From Hyperoodon ampullatus (taxonomy: Eukaryota; Chordata; Mammalia; Artiodactyla; Ziphiidae), in the NCBI GenBank assembly GCA_949752795.1, contig OX457058.1, positions 162,939,353 through 163,003,352 on the forward strand: DNA of 64,000 nt. The letters are read 5' to 3'. The stretch's first letter is position 1. Every line of letters starts with the position of its first letter. The notes under the pieces were generated by a model. That model ran no database searches. It was given only the letters and a program-made list of their open reading frames with translations, and was not told the DNA's origin. A program made the position numbers and the translations under genes. This document shows positions 23,030 to 35,655 of this stretch, one piece after another.

Positions 23030-23319
23030 AAACCTGAATTGGGATTAAAAAAATCACTTACATAAGCACAAGATGGACTTAACAGACATAAAATAACTTC
23101 ATATGAAAATTTTGAGAAAAATACCAAAGAATAAAGACCTCAAAGCGTTAAAAACCTACTGGAAGTGGTAGTCTTAAACACAACACATAATAACCTAGTG
23201 AACATATAAAAATAGTTTTGAAGAAAGAAAATGAAAAATTCAGGAATACAAGTTGGAAGATTATTATAAGATTGTTATGGATAATACAATGAATACTTTT
23301 GAAAGATTGCAATATTCCA

Positions 23320-23540
23320 GCTACTATGCTATGGTCATTTTATGCATTATTTTATTTAATCATTTGAATTATCCAATGAAGTAGATTATTGAAATCCCAA
23401 ACTTAATCCAAGATTCTTAGATCTTGATTAGAGATCAAGATCTAAGAGTTGAATTGAGTTGAATTTATTTGCTCAGAGGCATGAGAGATAGAGATAAGAC
23501 TAGAATCCAAACTTATCTAACCCAAATACTGTTTCCTTAA
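23320..23540 (-). mobile_element. MIR relic, minus strand
   Basis: The text 'attttatttaatcatttgaa...ccaatgaagtagattattg' and 'tagaatccaaacttatctaa' fit the reverse of the MIR 3' half and head. The centre carries an unusual perfect inverted repeat (23415-23447) in place of the usual core, so this copy is rearranged. Confidence 0.5.
23415..23447. repeat. Perfect 14-bp inverted repeat, 5-nt loop
   Basis: The arms 23415-23428 and 23434-23447 are exact reverse complements (TCTTAGATCTTGAT and its partner) around the loop TAGAG. It could form a hairpin. There is no T-run to suggest a terminator, and it lies in non-coding DNA. Confidence 0.9.
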
Positions 23541-23757
23541 CAGAAATTCTCAACTGCTCCCTCTGCCATTCAGTTACTGCATGGTGCCTGTTAAACCAAA
23601 CTGTCCCACACCTTGATATGTGCTGTTTTTTCATGTCCAACATAATATAAAGAGTGAATTAGTTGTGGTTGATGAAATACACATCCTTTAAAATATAACT
23701 AAATTTATGGTAGTTTTTATCATTATAAATCAAGTGTATCAAAAGTAAAGCCACATT

Positions 23758-23947
23758 GGGCTTCCCTGGCGGCGGAGTGGTTGAGAGTCTGCCTGCCAAT
23801 GCAGGGGACACAGGTTCGTGCCCCGGTCTGGGAAGATCCCACATGTCGTGGAGCGGCTAGGCCCATGAGCCATGGCCACTGAGCCTGAGCGTCTGGAGCC
23901 TGTGCTCCACAACGGGAGAGGCCGCAACAGTGAGAGGCACGCGTACC

Positions 23948-23980
<33 letters not shown>
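23758..23980 (+). mobile_element. CHR-type SINE (short form) with A31 tail
   Basis: A full-length copy from 'gggcttccctggcggcggag' to 'gcgtaccgc' plus 31 A residues at 23950-23980. The long pure tail suggests fairly recent insertion. No matching target-site duplication could be found by eye. Confidence 0.96.
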
Positions 23981-23982
<2 letters not shown>

Positions 23983-24724
23983 TGGACTTGGCTGCAAATT
24001 ACTCAGAGACCATAATGCCAGGCTAAGAACCGGAAAAGAGCAAAATAAGTGGGTGGTTTAACTGAACTAGAGAACAAGTACAGCTTTAGAGGTCAGTTTC
24101 TTGAAAAAGACAACCAATAAATAGTCCCAAAGACAAGGTACAATATATTCTGTGCTCCAAATTAATGGGGCCACATCAGGGACATGGTGGCAGAAGCCTT
24201 TAGGCAATAGTGATTCCTATTGTCAGGTAAATGTGACCTTCCTGTTTCTAAAGATCTCTTTTTCAGTTGATTCATGGATTGATGCATAGTGAAGATAAAG
24301 TGTCTGGTCTCCATCCTTGGGGCTTTCTGATATTTAGAGGTAAAACAGAGGAAAATGGTAAAACAAAGAAGACTGAGAAGGAGTAGCTTATGAGGGAAGA
24401 GAAAAACCACAAAGTGTGGAGTTTTGGAAACCATGAGAAAAATAATTTGTATTTTATGAGATAGAATGAGTACACTGTCAAAGCTGTTGACATATCAACT
24501 AAAACTAGGGCAGAGTTTTGAACGCATCCTTGGTATACTGTATCCTGAATATGAGACCACAAGATTGATACTAAAATCTCACCTGCTGGTGAAGATAGGC
24601 TTATACAATCCACTGCCAGTCTTGGTTATGATTAGCTCAGTGGTTAGATGGAGTTTGCAGCTAAAACCTTAGAGATTGGGAAGGGCTAGGACAGGGGAAG
24701 ACTATGAGATACAGCCATTTTTCT
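23981..24724. other. Unassigned sequence
   Basis: No gene, RNA or named repeat was recognised. The open frames at 24162-24434 and 24272-24613 (minus) have no domain signals. Confidence 0.4.
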
Positions 24725-24795
24725 ATGTCCTCAAACTCCTGACATAGTGTCACTGGCAAAGCAAGCAGCAGATAAATATTTGTTGATTCATTGCC
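24725..24795 (+). mobile_element. L2 3'-end relic
   Basis: The text 'tgacatagtgtcactggcaa...gataaatatttgttgattca' resembles the L2/MIR3 3' end ('cacagtgcctggcacatag...aataaatatttgttgaatga'). Short and diverged. Confidence 0.5.
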
Positions 24796-25203
24796 ACATT
24801 AATAGAACCAAGGAATCTGCATATGATAACAGGGGTGAGTATTTCATATGACTCCTCTGGAAGAAAGAAGGATAAAATATATGATTAAAGTCTATGAGAT
24901 TTTGAAGGATCTGAATTGAATGAATACAAATATCCTCATTAAATGATTGATTATTAGTACTTTGAAGATATATTTAAACTTGAAAGACACAACTGTGAAT
25001 AAATTAAGGTAATAAGACTAATGATAAACAGTTAATATATTTTTGGATCTTAAGTGGCAGGATGGGCTGGACATATAGGTAGGCTTGAGAAGAGTTGAGA
25101 AAAGTTGATAAATGATAAATCTAGAGTGGAAATTTAATACAATTTAATTCCATAAACATTTGGGAACAATGCTATACCCATGTGAGGTTGACATTATGGA
25201 CTA

Positions 25204-25877
25204 CACTAAGTCCCCTACATACGAGCGAGTTCGGTTCCAAGAGCATGTTCATAAGTCCAATCTGTTCGTAAATGCAACAAATTAACCTAGGTACCCAACT
25301 AACACAATCAGCTATATAGTACTGTACTATAATAGGTTTATTATACTTTTCACACAAATAATACATAAAAAACAAACACAAAAAATAAAGAAAAATAATT
25401 TAATCTTATAGTACAGTACCTTGAAAAGTACAGTAGTACAGTACGACAGTTGACATATAGGAGTTGACATCGAGTGAACAGGCAAGAAGAGTTACTGACT
25501 GGAGGAGGTAGAGGAGGTGGGAGACGGTAGAGCTGAAGGATCGTTAGCAATGGGAGATGGAGGGCAAGCTGCAACTTCACTCACACCTGACCTTGATGGC
25601 ACAGGTTCTGGTTCCTTGCTGGGTTCAATTCTATTTACCCTCTTGACAAAACAATCCAGTGATGTCTGGGTAGTAGCTCTCATCCTCTTCCAGTATCTCC
25701 AGTAAAGATACTGTACTGTACAGTAAAGTATGCAAAAGCACAACCAGTTGTAGAGGATGAAAGCATGTGACAACATACGGTAGACACGTGAACTAATTTA
25801 AGTGATTGGACATGCGAACACACGTTCACATCTTTGAAAGTTAGCAGCTTGAAGGTTCATATGTAGGGGACTTACTG
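25204..25877 (-). mobile_element. Tigger-like (pogo/Tc1-mariner) DNA transposon, internally deleted
   Basis: A 674-bp element with terminal inverted repeats. The left end 'cactaagtcccctacat' (25204-25220) pairs with the right end 'atgtaggggacttactg' (25861-25877), with one mismatch. A TA dinucleotide lies on each side (25202-25203 and 25878-25879), the hallmark of Tc1/mariner insertion. On the minus strand, 25776 down to 25492 encodes what looks like the carboxy end of a pogo-type transposase, with TTQTSLDCFVKRVNRIE and a Pro/Ser-rich tail to a stop at 25492. The DDE catalytic core is absent, so this is a non-autonomous deletion derivative. Confidence 0.85.
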
Positions 25878-25879
25878 TA

Positions 25880-26770
25880 AAACAATTCCCTCCTATAAAC
25901 TCCTCCTCATTTCCCCCCTTGTGAACTTAATGATGACCCGAATTGACAGACGTTCTGTCATTTCTCACACATTTTCAATGGAGGACAACTATTTAGAATG
26001 AGAACACAACTACTCAAGGACTTTGTAACAAAGAATGTTTCTCCTCTGGGAAGATTGTCTTTATAATCAAGGGCACAGCTTTGGAGTGTACTTGGCATCC
26101 CAAATCACCTTAACCAAACTTGGAAATGGTTAAGGGATGCTGCAGGCAAATAACTTTTGCCCACAAATGGAAGAATATAGATTTTCCTTATGGTTGAAAG
26201 GTTTGAATTCCATGGGTAAAAGCATCTTTGATTAAGAGCGGAAGGAGATTGTTTCTGTTGAAGATCCTAAATTTACATAAAACTTATACTATCAAATTTC
26301 ACACCGCCCCCCTTAAAATTCAGTTCATTTTGAGATTGTTTTGTACTAAAAATATCTAACTTTTACTGAGTATTTTACTGAGTTGATGGTTTTCTTTAAT
26401 AAAAAAGATTCAGTTATATATTAAATAGTTATTTTCAGTCAAGAACATTAAACAGTGTTTCATACTTTTGCTTAGTATTTTATTTGAATAAAAATAAACT
26501 CTATATTTTTACATCCTAAATGACTAAAGAATAATAGAACTCGGGTTCCAAATAACTTCAATAGTGATTTATGTATACATTGTGTATAGATAATTTAGCA
26601 CACATGACTGTCTTGTTTTTTGGTGTTTAATGTGAAACTTAAGAATAGTTGAATAGTTATAAGCCATGTCTATATTAATTATCACTCGATAAAAGCATTT
26701 TATGTCAAAATTGTTTCATCCAAATCTACTGTTAGAGTCCAAGTATTTTTATAAAAAATATTATTAAAAT
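25880..26770. other. Unassigned sequence
   Basis: No gene or named repeat was recognised between the DNA transposon and the next SINE. Confidence 0.4.
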
Positions 26771-27055
26771 GGGGCTTCCCTGGTGGTGCAGTGGTTGAGA
26801 ATCTGCCTGCCAATGCAGGGGACACGGGTTCAAGCCCTGGTCTGGGAGGATCCCACATGCCGTGGAGCAACTGGGCCCATGAGCCACAATTATTAAGCTT
26901 GCTCATCTGGAGCCTGTGTTCCACAATAAGAGAGACCACGATAGTGAGAGGCCCACGCACCGCGATGAAGAGTGGCCCCCGCTTGCCACAACTAGAGAAA
27001 GTCCTCGCACAGAAACGAAGACCCAACACAGCCATAAATAAATAAATAAATAAAT
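26771..27055 (+). mobile_element. CHR-type SINE, long form, (AAAT)n tail
   Basis: The head 'ggggcttccctggtggtgca' and B-box-like 'gggttcaagccc' are clear. After 'gcgatgaagagtggcccccg' it has the longer 3' section ('ttgccacaactagagaaagt...gaagacccaacacagcc'), ending in AAAT repeats (27034-27055). It is more diverged than the short copies, which suggests an older subfamily. The flanking duplication is not evident. Confidence 0.93.
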
Positions 27056-27679
27056 TTAAATCATATGGACTTCTAAGAAGACCTCTGCTTAAAACATAAT
27101 ATTATTAAAATGCAAAAACTTCAGTTGGCTTATTCTAAAAAAATTTTCTAGGACTGTCATTCTGAGATAATACGTGTAAATAACTTCTATTCTCTAAAAA
27201 AACTACCTACAGAAATAGGTTCTTGCAAAGAGGGTTAATTGCTCGTATTTTATTTGACCTGACAGGACAGCCAATGTTTTCCACTTTCCAGTGTCAATGT
27301 GCGAGCCCCCCCTGGTGGGCATTGTTCAAAATAAAATTTAATTCTGATAAGCAAGGTTAAAATTGTTCACTCTTATGAAGTTTACTGTGTTGGAATGCAT
27401 TTGCACAATGCAGGTAGCTTTGCATTTCTGATTGAATATTGTCAAAAGAACATTATATAGCTACACATACCTTAGGATGCCATCAGCTACCATTTCCTGA
27501 AACATCTTTGTATTTAAAATTTTACATACGCATTTTTATATTTATGTGTGTGTGTGTGTTTATGTGTATAAAGTAAATATGAGCTATTCATCACTTACAT
27601 TTGTTAGGTAAACATTTTTTATTGTGGTTCGTGCTATTTATATTTGCACTTATGGATAGGGTTTTGACTCCTAACTGGG
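27056..27679. other. Unassigned sequence with short (GT)n
   Basis: No gene was recognised. A GT run lies at 27545-27559. Confidence 0.5.
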
Positions 27680-27860
27680 GTGATTGTACAATAGAAAAAA
27701 ACATGGATTTCTACATAAGACTAACTTTATTTGAACTCTAATTGTCCCAATTATTGACATGCTGATCCAAAGCAAATTACTTACCCTTTCAGAACCTAAT
27801 TTTCTTCATCTGTAAGACAAGGGTAAAAATACCCACCAATATGACACAGTTGAAATGGTA
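27680..27860 (+). mobile_element. MIR relic
   Basis: The MIR core 'caaagcaaattacttaccct...cagaacctaattttcttcatctgtaagac' is plain, followed by 'gggtaaaaatacccaccaat'. Ancient tRNA-derived SINE. Confidence 0.75.
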
Positions 27861-29004
27861 AAGCCTCTTCCAAAATTTTTATCCAAGTTTTTCCTGGAGT
27901 CCTGTGGCATCTGTGCTTAACAACACACATCTTTAAAATGCATAAACATGTACGCATTTTTATTATTAAACATCAAGAATGATGGAGACAAATCTAAGGA
28001 ATTCTAAGATCAAAATGTCTTATAGATTGTGCTTTGGGCTGAAATAAACACAAAGAAAGCAACTGGATATTTCTCTTGATAGAAATAAATTATACACTTC
28101 TTCAGTATTATCCAAGACTAGTGACATAGGTTAGTTCTTTAGAAATGGACAATACATGCTTGTTAGTTGATTGGTTGAATGTGCAGGAGCTCTAAAAATA
28201 GCCAAATCAAGTGCTAGAGCTTATTAATAAAATGACATTGAGCTTGGCAGGGTTTATATAAATGTTTTTCTGTGAAATTATTTGTGAATGTAAAAGAAAA
28301 TCTCTTTAAAATTCATTCCTAAGACATTAGATTTTCTCTATATGTACAACTAATTCTGTAAATTTTGTCTGAATTGAGGTGATTTAAAAGGGTGAATTAT
28401 AATGCTGTTAGAGTTTGCCAAACATTTGTGACCATAAGAACCTCCTAGAATGATGTGAAAAATACAGATTACTTAAATTTACCACAGAGAATTGAATCAT
28501 AATTTTCTTTTGCAAGTGCTTGGAAATCTATATTTACAAGACGCAACCAAATTTAGTTTTATGGTTATCTAAACCTTAGGTCTATTAAATTGATTCAATT
28601 CAAAAAAAAAATGGCATAAAGAGAATGAGATCATGTAGAGCTCAGTTTAAACATTAAAAAACACACTAGAAGTTATTAAACAAGCAAATAGAGAAATTGT
28701 AATTATTGTCTCTTTTGGATAACTTTAAGTATCATTGCTCATCCTTTACAGTAAGCTAATGGATGCACTTTTTTCTTTTTTTTTCAAATTATTGTACATT
28801 TTAAATAGGAAACAACCAACAGATAACTTAATAATTCACCATTCTTTCTTTTATTTTCTTATTTTATTTTTATCTCAGAGAACATTCCTACCGGAGTGAG
28901 AAATCACTAAGATGTCAACAGTTCTGAACTTGTTAGCTTTACATAAATAAATATCTCAATTCCATAAGAAAAGATTAAAGACCTGAGGTTTATTAGTTAG
29001 CAAC
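27861..29004. other. Unassigned AT-rich sequence
   Basis: No gene or named repeat was seen. Confidence 0.4.
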
Positions 29005-29594
29005 TGTATTAGTTTTCTATTGTTTCGTCACCAGTTACTAAAAGTTTTGTGGCTTAAAACGACAAAATTTTATTATATCATATATTCCTTGGGTCAGAAT
29101 TCCAGCAGATTTTAATTGAGCCCTCTACTCAGGGTCTCAAAAAGCTGAAACCAAGGTGTCAGCCAGGTGAGTACTCATCTGGAGTCCTGACTGGGGAAAG
29201 ATGTTTCCTTGGGTTGTTGGCTGAATTCACTTCCTTGTAGTCAGAGACTAAGGTCTCCACTGCTTTGCTGGCTATCAGCCAGAGCCACTTTCAGCTACTT
29301 GCAGACTGCCAGGTAGCCTCCTGTCTCTCAGCAACAGATCATTTCCTCCATGTCAGATATTCCTTACACTTCAAATCTCTCTGATTTCCTTTTGCTACCA
29401 CCAGCCAGAGAAAACTACTTTTAAAGGGTTCCTGTGAGTAGATCAGACCCACTCAAATAATCTCCATATTTTATAGTCAATTTATTTGGGACTTTAATTA
29501 CATCTGCAAGATTTCTTGACATCAGGCCTAGAGTGGTGTTTGATTGAGAATGAAAATCTTGGGATGCTACCTTAGATTTCTGTCTACCATAGCA
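29005..29594 (-). mobile_element. MLT1-like LTR, minus strand
   Basis: Read on +, it opens 'tgtattagttttctattg', continues 'tgtggcttaaaacgacaaaa', 'ccagccagagaaaactactt', 'ttgggactttaattacatct', and ends 'tctgtctaccatagca'. This is the reverse of an MLT1/MaLR-type LTR, whose 3' end normally reads 'aaaccactaatttgtggtaa'. At about 590 bp it is longer than a standard MLT1 LTR, so a related ERVL-type LTR is possible. No internal region was recognised beside it. Confidence 0.7.
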
Positions 29595-32500
29595 GCTAAC
29601 CCATTGAAGCATTTTTTCAACATGCAAATAATTTAAAAATATGTCATGAAGTCTGGCCCTAGATTCCTACTGGACTTCCATAATTTGTGTTAGAGTTAAA
29701 ATGAAAGAAACAATAATTCAACTCTATGATGTTGGATGAATAAATGTTTCTACACAGAGGTTCATAACACTTTCTTGTCCAGAATCCCTTTGAGAATCTA
29801 AAGGAAGGTTGGAACTAGTACCTCACTTCCCCAAATGTATACATACATTTCCAGGTTTTCTAGAATCCCTAGTTTGTTTCTAATATACGTGAAAGGGGAC
29901 AAAAATGAAATTAATCAGTATCTGTGTATGCATCTGGTAAAGTATTATCAAAGAAGTAGAGAAAGAAAGAGTAATTGGAAAAGAGTAGAAAAATAGAGAA
30001 AGAATTGGAAGAAAATAAATACAAATGGCAAGAAAGTATAATAGATAGAGGTGTAGGGTAGGTGTTTAAGAGTGGTTTGGGGCACCAGTTCATGATCTAG
30101 TACCACAAATTGCATTTTACTACTCCAGTACCTGATAGGATTCAAAGATAAGTTATTTGAAAGTGCATAGTTTGAAAGCTTTTATGGACATATTATTTTG
30201 TATATTATTATGATCTAATGAGATATTCTGTAATTGTATATCACAGCATCCTGACATTTTAAAGTCTAGGTTGTGAGTTCATTTTCTGTATATTAAACAA
30301 CCAAAGGAATCATGACTCCTTGAAAAGTACGTTAACTAGGCAGAAAATATAGCTTATTCATCTGACAGAATCACAGGATCTTGTTCTCTGTAAAACACTT
30401 GGGCTCTTTACTGCTGAATTTTTTCATTATGACCAAATAAAATAAAATACCATGTAGAAGGAAAGCAGGAGAATGTGCCAGAGAAATAGATCAAATATCC
30501 TCAGTGGATAGCTAGTGGCTCCCACTTCGAAGGTCTATGAAAGATGATTTGATTTCTTTCTCCCAAGATGCAAAATGACAGGTCCAGGATGTGTGTTAAT
30601 GTGTAACAGTGACTATCTTACTTCATTGCTCTGTGACAAATCCATGCCCGGTTTGTGGAAAGATGAAAATTAAATGCAGACATCAGAAAGATGGGGGTGA
30701 AAGGGATTTGTTAGGTGTTTGCACTGAGATGCTAAAGAACTCCCATTAAGTTACATGTTGTAATAATTAAAACATTGCTTTGAATTGGTTTCAAAACTTA
30801 AGCAGATCCAGAGAAACTAGAGAGGGAATTAGGAGCTAATTACATTAAAGTACTGAAGATCAATTTCTCATGGGTTGGTAGCTTCACACTATTGTTTCTT
30901 TAAAACAGTGAAGGCAAACATTAAAAGGAAATATCAAAGAATGTTTTTCCAGGGCTCTGTATTATTCATCAGTATTAAGCACTTTTGTAACAGTTTAATT
31001 GAGTTAGCTTATCTTTATTTAGTGATACACATTGCACCCACTATGAAGTTTGCTGCTCCTAACAACAGCAAAAGACGCCAAAAGACATTTATTTATTTTA
31101 AAAAAAAAATCAGTTTGGAAGTGGAAGGGACTGGATTTCAAAAGGTATTTTCCACCTCTGAATGGAGATGATATTCATATATGATCAGTAAAATCGAATC
31201 AAATCTAGTCAGCATCATTTTCTTCTTCCTAAAGAGTACCTCTGATATTTGATTAAATCAACCATGTAGTGACCCCATGCTTCAAAATGAAGCAAACTTT
31301 CTGTCAATTTCCTTGTGCTTGTTGGTAATTTTGGAGGCCCTTCTGGCTCACCCACATTGGAAAGGGGAAGAGTGTGAGTGAGAGAAGGCAGGTCCCCATG
31401 GGAAATGCAATATTACCATTAACGTTGTGACACTGGTTCACGTAATCCACCATGCTGTGGAATTTCTCCCATCCTGTTGACCTTTCTCCTTCCTCTGAAA
31501 GACTGTTCCATATGAGAGCAAACCTGAAGGATATTTTCCAGAACAAGTTGTACTTACAACAACCATGAGAATATACCTTGCAGGCTTCCAACTAGAGGGA
31601 ATGTAATGGAACAAGGGTTCCAGTTGTTTGCTGAATGGTACAGAAACTCACTGCCTATGTTTCCCATGGGCTTCTCCAAGCTAATGACTGAGTCTGGCAG
31701 GCATATGAAGGCAAACTTTTTCCTGGGAGACATCTGACACCTCAGATGGCTGACTTTGGCTCAAGAACTCACTGATGACCTTGACGAGGCTTCCTTGGTT
31801 TGCCAGCTGTCCAGAACATTTACACCATCTCTCCTTCCCTCTATTCTTCACCTGGGGTTGGACCTGCCTCATGGTGTGACCGCTGTCCCCATGTTCCACA
31901 GCTCTTCTCCATTTTCTTTCTCAAGGATTTTCCCCTCACAAAATCATTGCCTATTGAAGCTGACCTTGAAGTATTTCTCAGAGGACCTGGCCTATCACAG
32001 TCCATTATTTAAAGTTGTATAATATTATTATTAATAAGGCAGAGAAAAAAATAATTGGACTATTTTCAGGTGTTTTTACAGAATTATAGGATATTTACAG
32101 AATTAAATATCTGTACAAACAAAAATGGGTCTATTGATGGGAATAAGACTGAGAAAGTTCAGTTCCATCTTAAAGTCCCAGGTCCCTGTTGTGATAGCAG
32201 ATTTTTAATGATAAGGGTGCTCCTTTTCCTACTTATTGAACTTTGTTAAGTCAGATCTTGTGGCCGTCTAAACATATTTTTTTTTGGTATATTTAAAGAA
32301 GTGTTGAATTTAAAGTTTACATCTGAGTTTACAGGCAGGGCACTGAGCTCTATTATATATCTCATTTATTCCAACTGTGTTATTTGATGTGACTTTTCTT
32401 TTTGCTTATCTCCAGCACAGCAGCCAATCTTCACCAAACTAAAGGCAACAAAACTCGCCAACAGAAAAGATAAAAGCAGCCTCATCTAATAGGCTCTATT

Positions 32501-32782
32501 GACATCACTCTCTCCTTCATATAGAAAAAAGATTCAATATTACTTTTTAGAATTATGTGGGAAATATATGTTCTCCTGCCAAACACTAAGCACAGTGGTG
32601 AACAAGAAGAGAAAAAAATTTCAAACTTATTTTAAAAGTAAAGCCCCATTTACAAAAGAAATTTTATAATTATAACTCTCAACAGATATTTTATGAACAA
32701 AGAATTTCTATTCTACTTTTTTTAATGGACAGTTTTGTAACACAAGTTAACTATTTGGTGGATACATACAGAGACGCATGTA
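29595..32782. other. Long unassigned stretch
   Basis: About 3.2 kb with no recognised gene or RNA. The block 31260-32000 has higher GC and open frames on both strands (for example 31756-32022 and 31304-31591 minus), but no conserved domain is visible. An old LTR or retroviral remnant is possible and unproven. Confidence 0.35.
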
Positions 32783-32808
32783 ATATATATATATATATAT
32801 ATATATAT
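32783..32808. repeat. (AT)n microsatellite
   Basis: A pure AT run of about 26 bp. Confidence 0.95.
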
Positions 32809-33467
32809 TGCGTGGTGTATAATTTTTAATTGTGTTTTGTTTAAATTACACATATTTAGGTATGTTTAAAATTAAATTTGAATCAAATTTTAGTGGAATC
32901 ATGAAGTCTATTCATTGGAACTAGGAGAACATACTTTGAAAAAACTCACTGAGCTATTCATACATATATATGAGATACATATAAGGCATTTATATATAAC
33001 ATATTTGTTAACCCTGAACATAACAAATTTATACATAACATATATATGACACCCCTGATTACTTATTTTCTCTTAGAGAAATGTACTCCAAGATGTATGC
33101 TCCAAGAGAGAAAAAAAATTGCCTAAAAAACAATAAAAACAGAAATGGGCTGAGGCAACATGATTCAAATAGATGTTTTTTCTTTAGATTAAACTGACAC
33201 AGAATATTCATTATATGCATGTACCAAACCAAAGTTTGGTAGATCTTTCTTTATCTCACTGAATTAACTTGATTTCATAGGACTGTGAAAACTATTTTGA
33301 CTCTATTTTAGTGCTTTGCAAAGTTGCATTACCTTTTTCAGGCTGGGTCAATTAATAAATTGACAGACCCCAGAGTGTAAATTTGACTTCCCCAAGTGCC
33401 TATTTCTTTAATTGGGAAAATGTTCTTCCATGTTTAATATTTATTTAAATTTAGAGTTTAATACCCA
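32809..33467. other. Unassigned AT-rich sequence
   Basis: Nothing recognisable was seen apart from short TATA-type runs near 32965-33050. Confidence 0.4.
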
Positions 33468-33526
33468 GCATACATACACACACACACATGTGCGCACGTG
33501 TGCGTGCATGTATGTATGTGTGTGTG
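33468..33526. repeat. 59-bp alternating purine-pyrimidine tract
   Basis: Every step from 33468 to 33526 alternates purine and pyrimidine: CA repeats, then a central CG-containing 'tgcgcacgtgtgcg', then TG repeats. Such tracts favour left-handed Z-DNA. The two halves are roughly inverted, so cruciform pairing is also possible. Confidence 0.9.
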
Positions 33527-35160
33527 ATCTTTATTTTTAAAGATAATGATACTGACAATGGTTTGATCAATGTGTGAATGTGATTGGGAAAATGTATGCA
33601 TAATTAACAATGCTTCCCACACTGAACATATTACATTTGTGGTTGCAGGAGATATTTGAAAAACCTGTCGTAATTTGTTCTGGTCTTTGTCTCTTTGGTG
33701 TGAAATCTTTACCCAGAAAGGACTAACTTAAATTGAGGTCAAATTTACCTCTGATAGGGAATTCTGCTCTGTTAGAAGATAGGACATGCCAGCTGCAGGA
33801 GATACAGAGAGAGACCTGGTAGGTTTGTTCCATTATTGTTGATCTTAATCCATCATTTAAACTGCAGTAGGATTTATTGGTAGAATTGACAAAACCATAC
33901 AAAACAATTTTGCTAAAGTATAGCACGGGCAAATAAAAATGGGCATTGATTGTAAGGACAAAGATAACATGATAGTCTCACATTTTGTAGAAATGAAAAA
34001 TGGTTAAAACTCATAATCTTTAGTTGTTAAACCACTGCTCCAACCAGTGCACAATAAATGTTGCATGCAATGTTGATGCTGTCTTACATGGTTTCTATTT
34101 TCAAGTCTTCTAATCTTCTTGGTTAGTAGTGATACAGACATTGAAAGCCCTGCTACTTATTGCTGCTTTACGGCAATGACTCCTTGCTGCCTCCACCATC
34201 TAAGTCCTCACAAATGCACTGTGAAGATTTACATTCATAACAAGTACGGAACCCTGGAGGGAGGCTTGCAGCTATGAAATTTACCTCTTAAACCCCGAGC
34301 ATATCTTTGTCAAGGAAATAAGTTACATTAAATTTCTCCCCAAACCCTCCTCACCTTTGAGAAAAATAATGTCCTTAATTCTACAAAAGCACTAGAAAAA
34401 CTAAGACAAGTCCAAGAATCTGCCAAGAGGGGAAAACTACCAGGTGTTTAAATGGCAAACATCCATGGGATACAGTTGAATGAATAAAGATGAATGAGGA
34501 TGAAACATTCAGTTTGAAATGAATTCAAGTGAAAATTAAGCCAGACTGTGACTGAAATATAATTTAATCTGTTCATTTTGCTCTAGTTAACCCCTACATA
34601 TAAAAATATGTGCTGAGAAAACAGGAACTTGGTATAATATACATTGTAAAAACATATGGTAAGTTTCCAAAGAGAAATGTCAACCCCCAAACCAAGCAAA
34701 CATAGTGCTCCCACTGGACACAAATTAAACCTGGGAAGCCTGTTAAGGTCATAGCCAGAAAAAATATGACATATATTATAGGAAATGGGAAAGATAAACA
34801 AAATAGGGAAAGATGAAACATAAAGTCGCCAAAACTCACAAGACATTTTACTGATATGGACCCATTTCTTTCACAGACAGGTAATCATACCTGTAACGGA
34901 AAACTACAAACTAAAGATTAGAAAATAAAATAAAATAATAGCCTTCCAGTTTTTATTTCTTTGTCTTTCTTACTTTTGTAAGGAAATAAACTATTGATAG
35001 AAGCATAATTGGAGGTGGGATGGGATAAAAGGATGACGTCCTTCACTGATCATGTCTGTAGAAACATTTTTTTCTTTGTCTCTAGTGGCAAGAGAGTGGG
35101 TTGCTATTCATCTTGGATTTTCTGAGAGTTTCTAATCTCAAATATTCTTTTCTGTGTCAG
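33527..35160. other. Unassigned sequence
   Basis: No gene, RNA or named repeat was recognised. The ORFs at 34583-34846 and 33723-33932 (minus) show no family signal. Confidence 0.4.
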
Positions 35161-35208
35161 TTTGAGGTTTAGTACATAGAAAATTCAACATTTGCTAGTC
35201 TCTGAGAA

Positions 35209-35391
35209 GATATATATCTATATATAATATAGATATACCTATAGTATGTATTATAGATATATATAACATATAGAAAAAATAAATGTATATATATATATAT
35301 ATAGAGAGAGAGAGACAGAGAGAGACAGAGAGAGACAGAGACAGTGACAGAGATAGAGAGAGAGAGAGACAAAGAGGGACAGAGACAGAGA
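35209..35391. repeat. Compound (TA)n / (GAGACA)n microsatellite
   Basis: AT-rich imperfect repeats (35209-35302) run into GA and GAGACA units (35303-35391). The right flank is an interspersed repeat that often carries such a tract at this position. Confidence 0.92.
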
Positions 35392-35655
35392 TTTTATGGT
35401 GTTGGCTCTGGCCAGAGTTGATTTGATTTGATGTCCTAGGTTGAACCTTTCCAGGGGACCTCAGTCTTTTCTCTTAAGCCTTTCAACTGATTGGACAAGG
35501 CCCACCCATATCATGGAGAGTAATCTGCTTTACTTGAAGCCTACTGATTTAAAAGTTATTAACATCTAGAAAGCACCTTCATGGAAACATCTAGACTGGT
35601 TTTAATCAAATAATTGAGCAAAATAGGATGGCCAAACTGACACATAAAAGACTAA
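35392..35655 (+). mobile_element. Old interspersed repeat, family not named
   Basis: The text 'aagcctttcaactgattgga', 'aaggcccacccatatcatgg', 'agtaatctgctttacttgaa' and the end 'aaactgacacataaaag' match a widespread mammalian repeat that I recognise by pattern but cannot name with certainty. Orientation is nominal. Confidence 0.55.

Noticed and set aside
23415..23447. Hairpin as a transcription terminator or microRNA precursor
   Set aside because: There is no T-run after it, the stem is too short for a pre-miRNA, and the host is eukaryotic.
23740..23995. Target-site duplication around the SINE at 23758-23980
   Set aside because: The bases just before the head and just after the A tail do not match by eye.
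25492..25776. Possible domesticated transposase or TIGD/JRK-like gene
   Set aside because: It lies entirely inside a 674-bp transposon with intact ends, lacks the DNA-binding and catalytic domains, and has no sign of exon structure.
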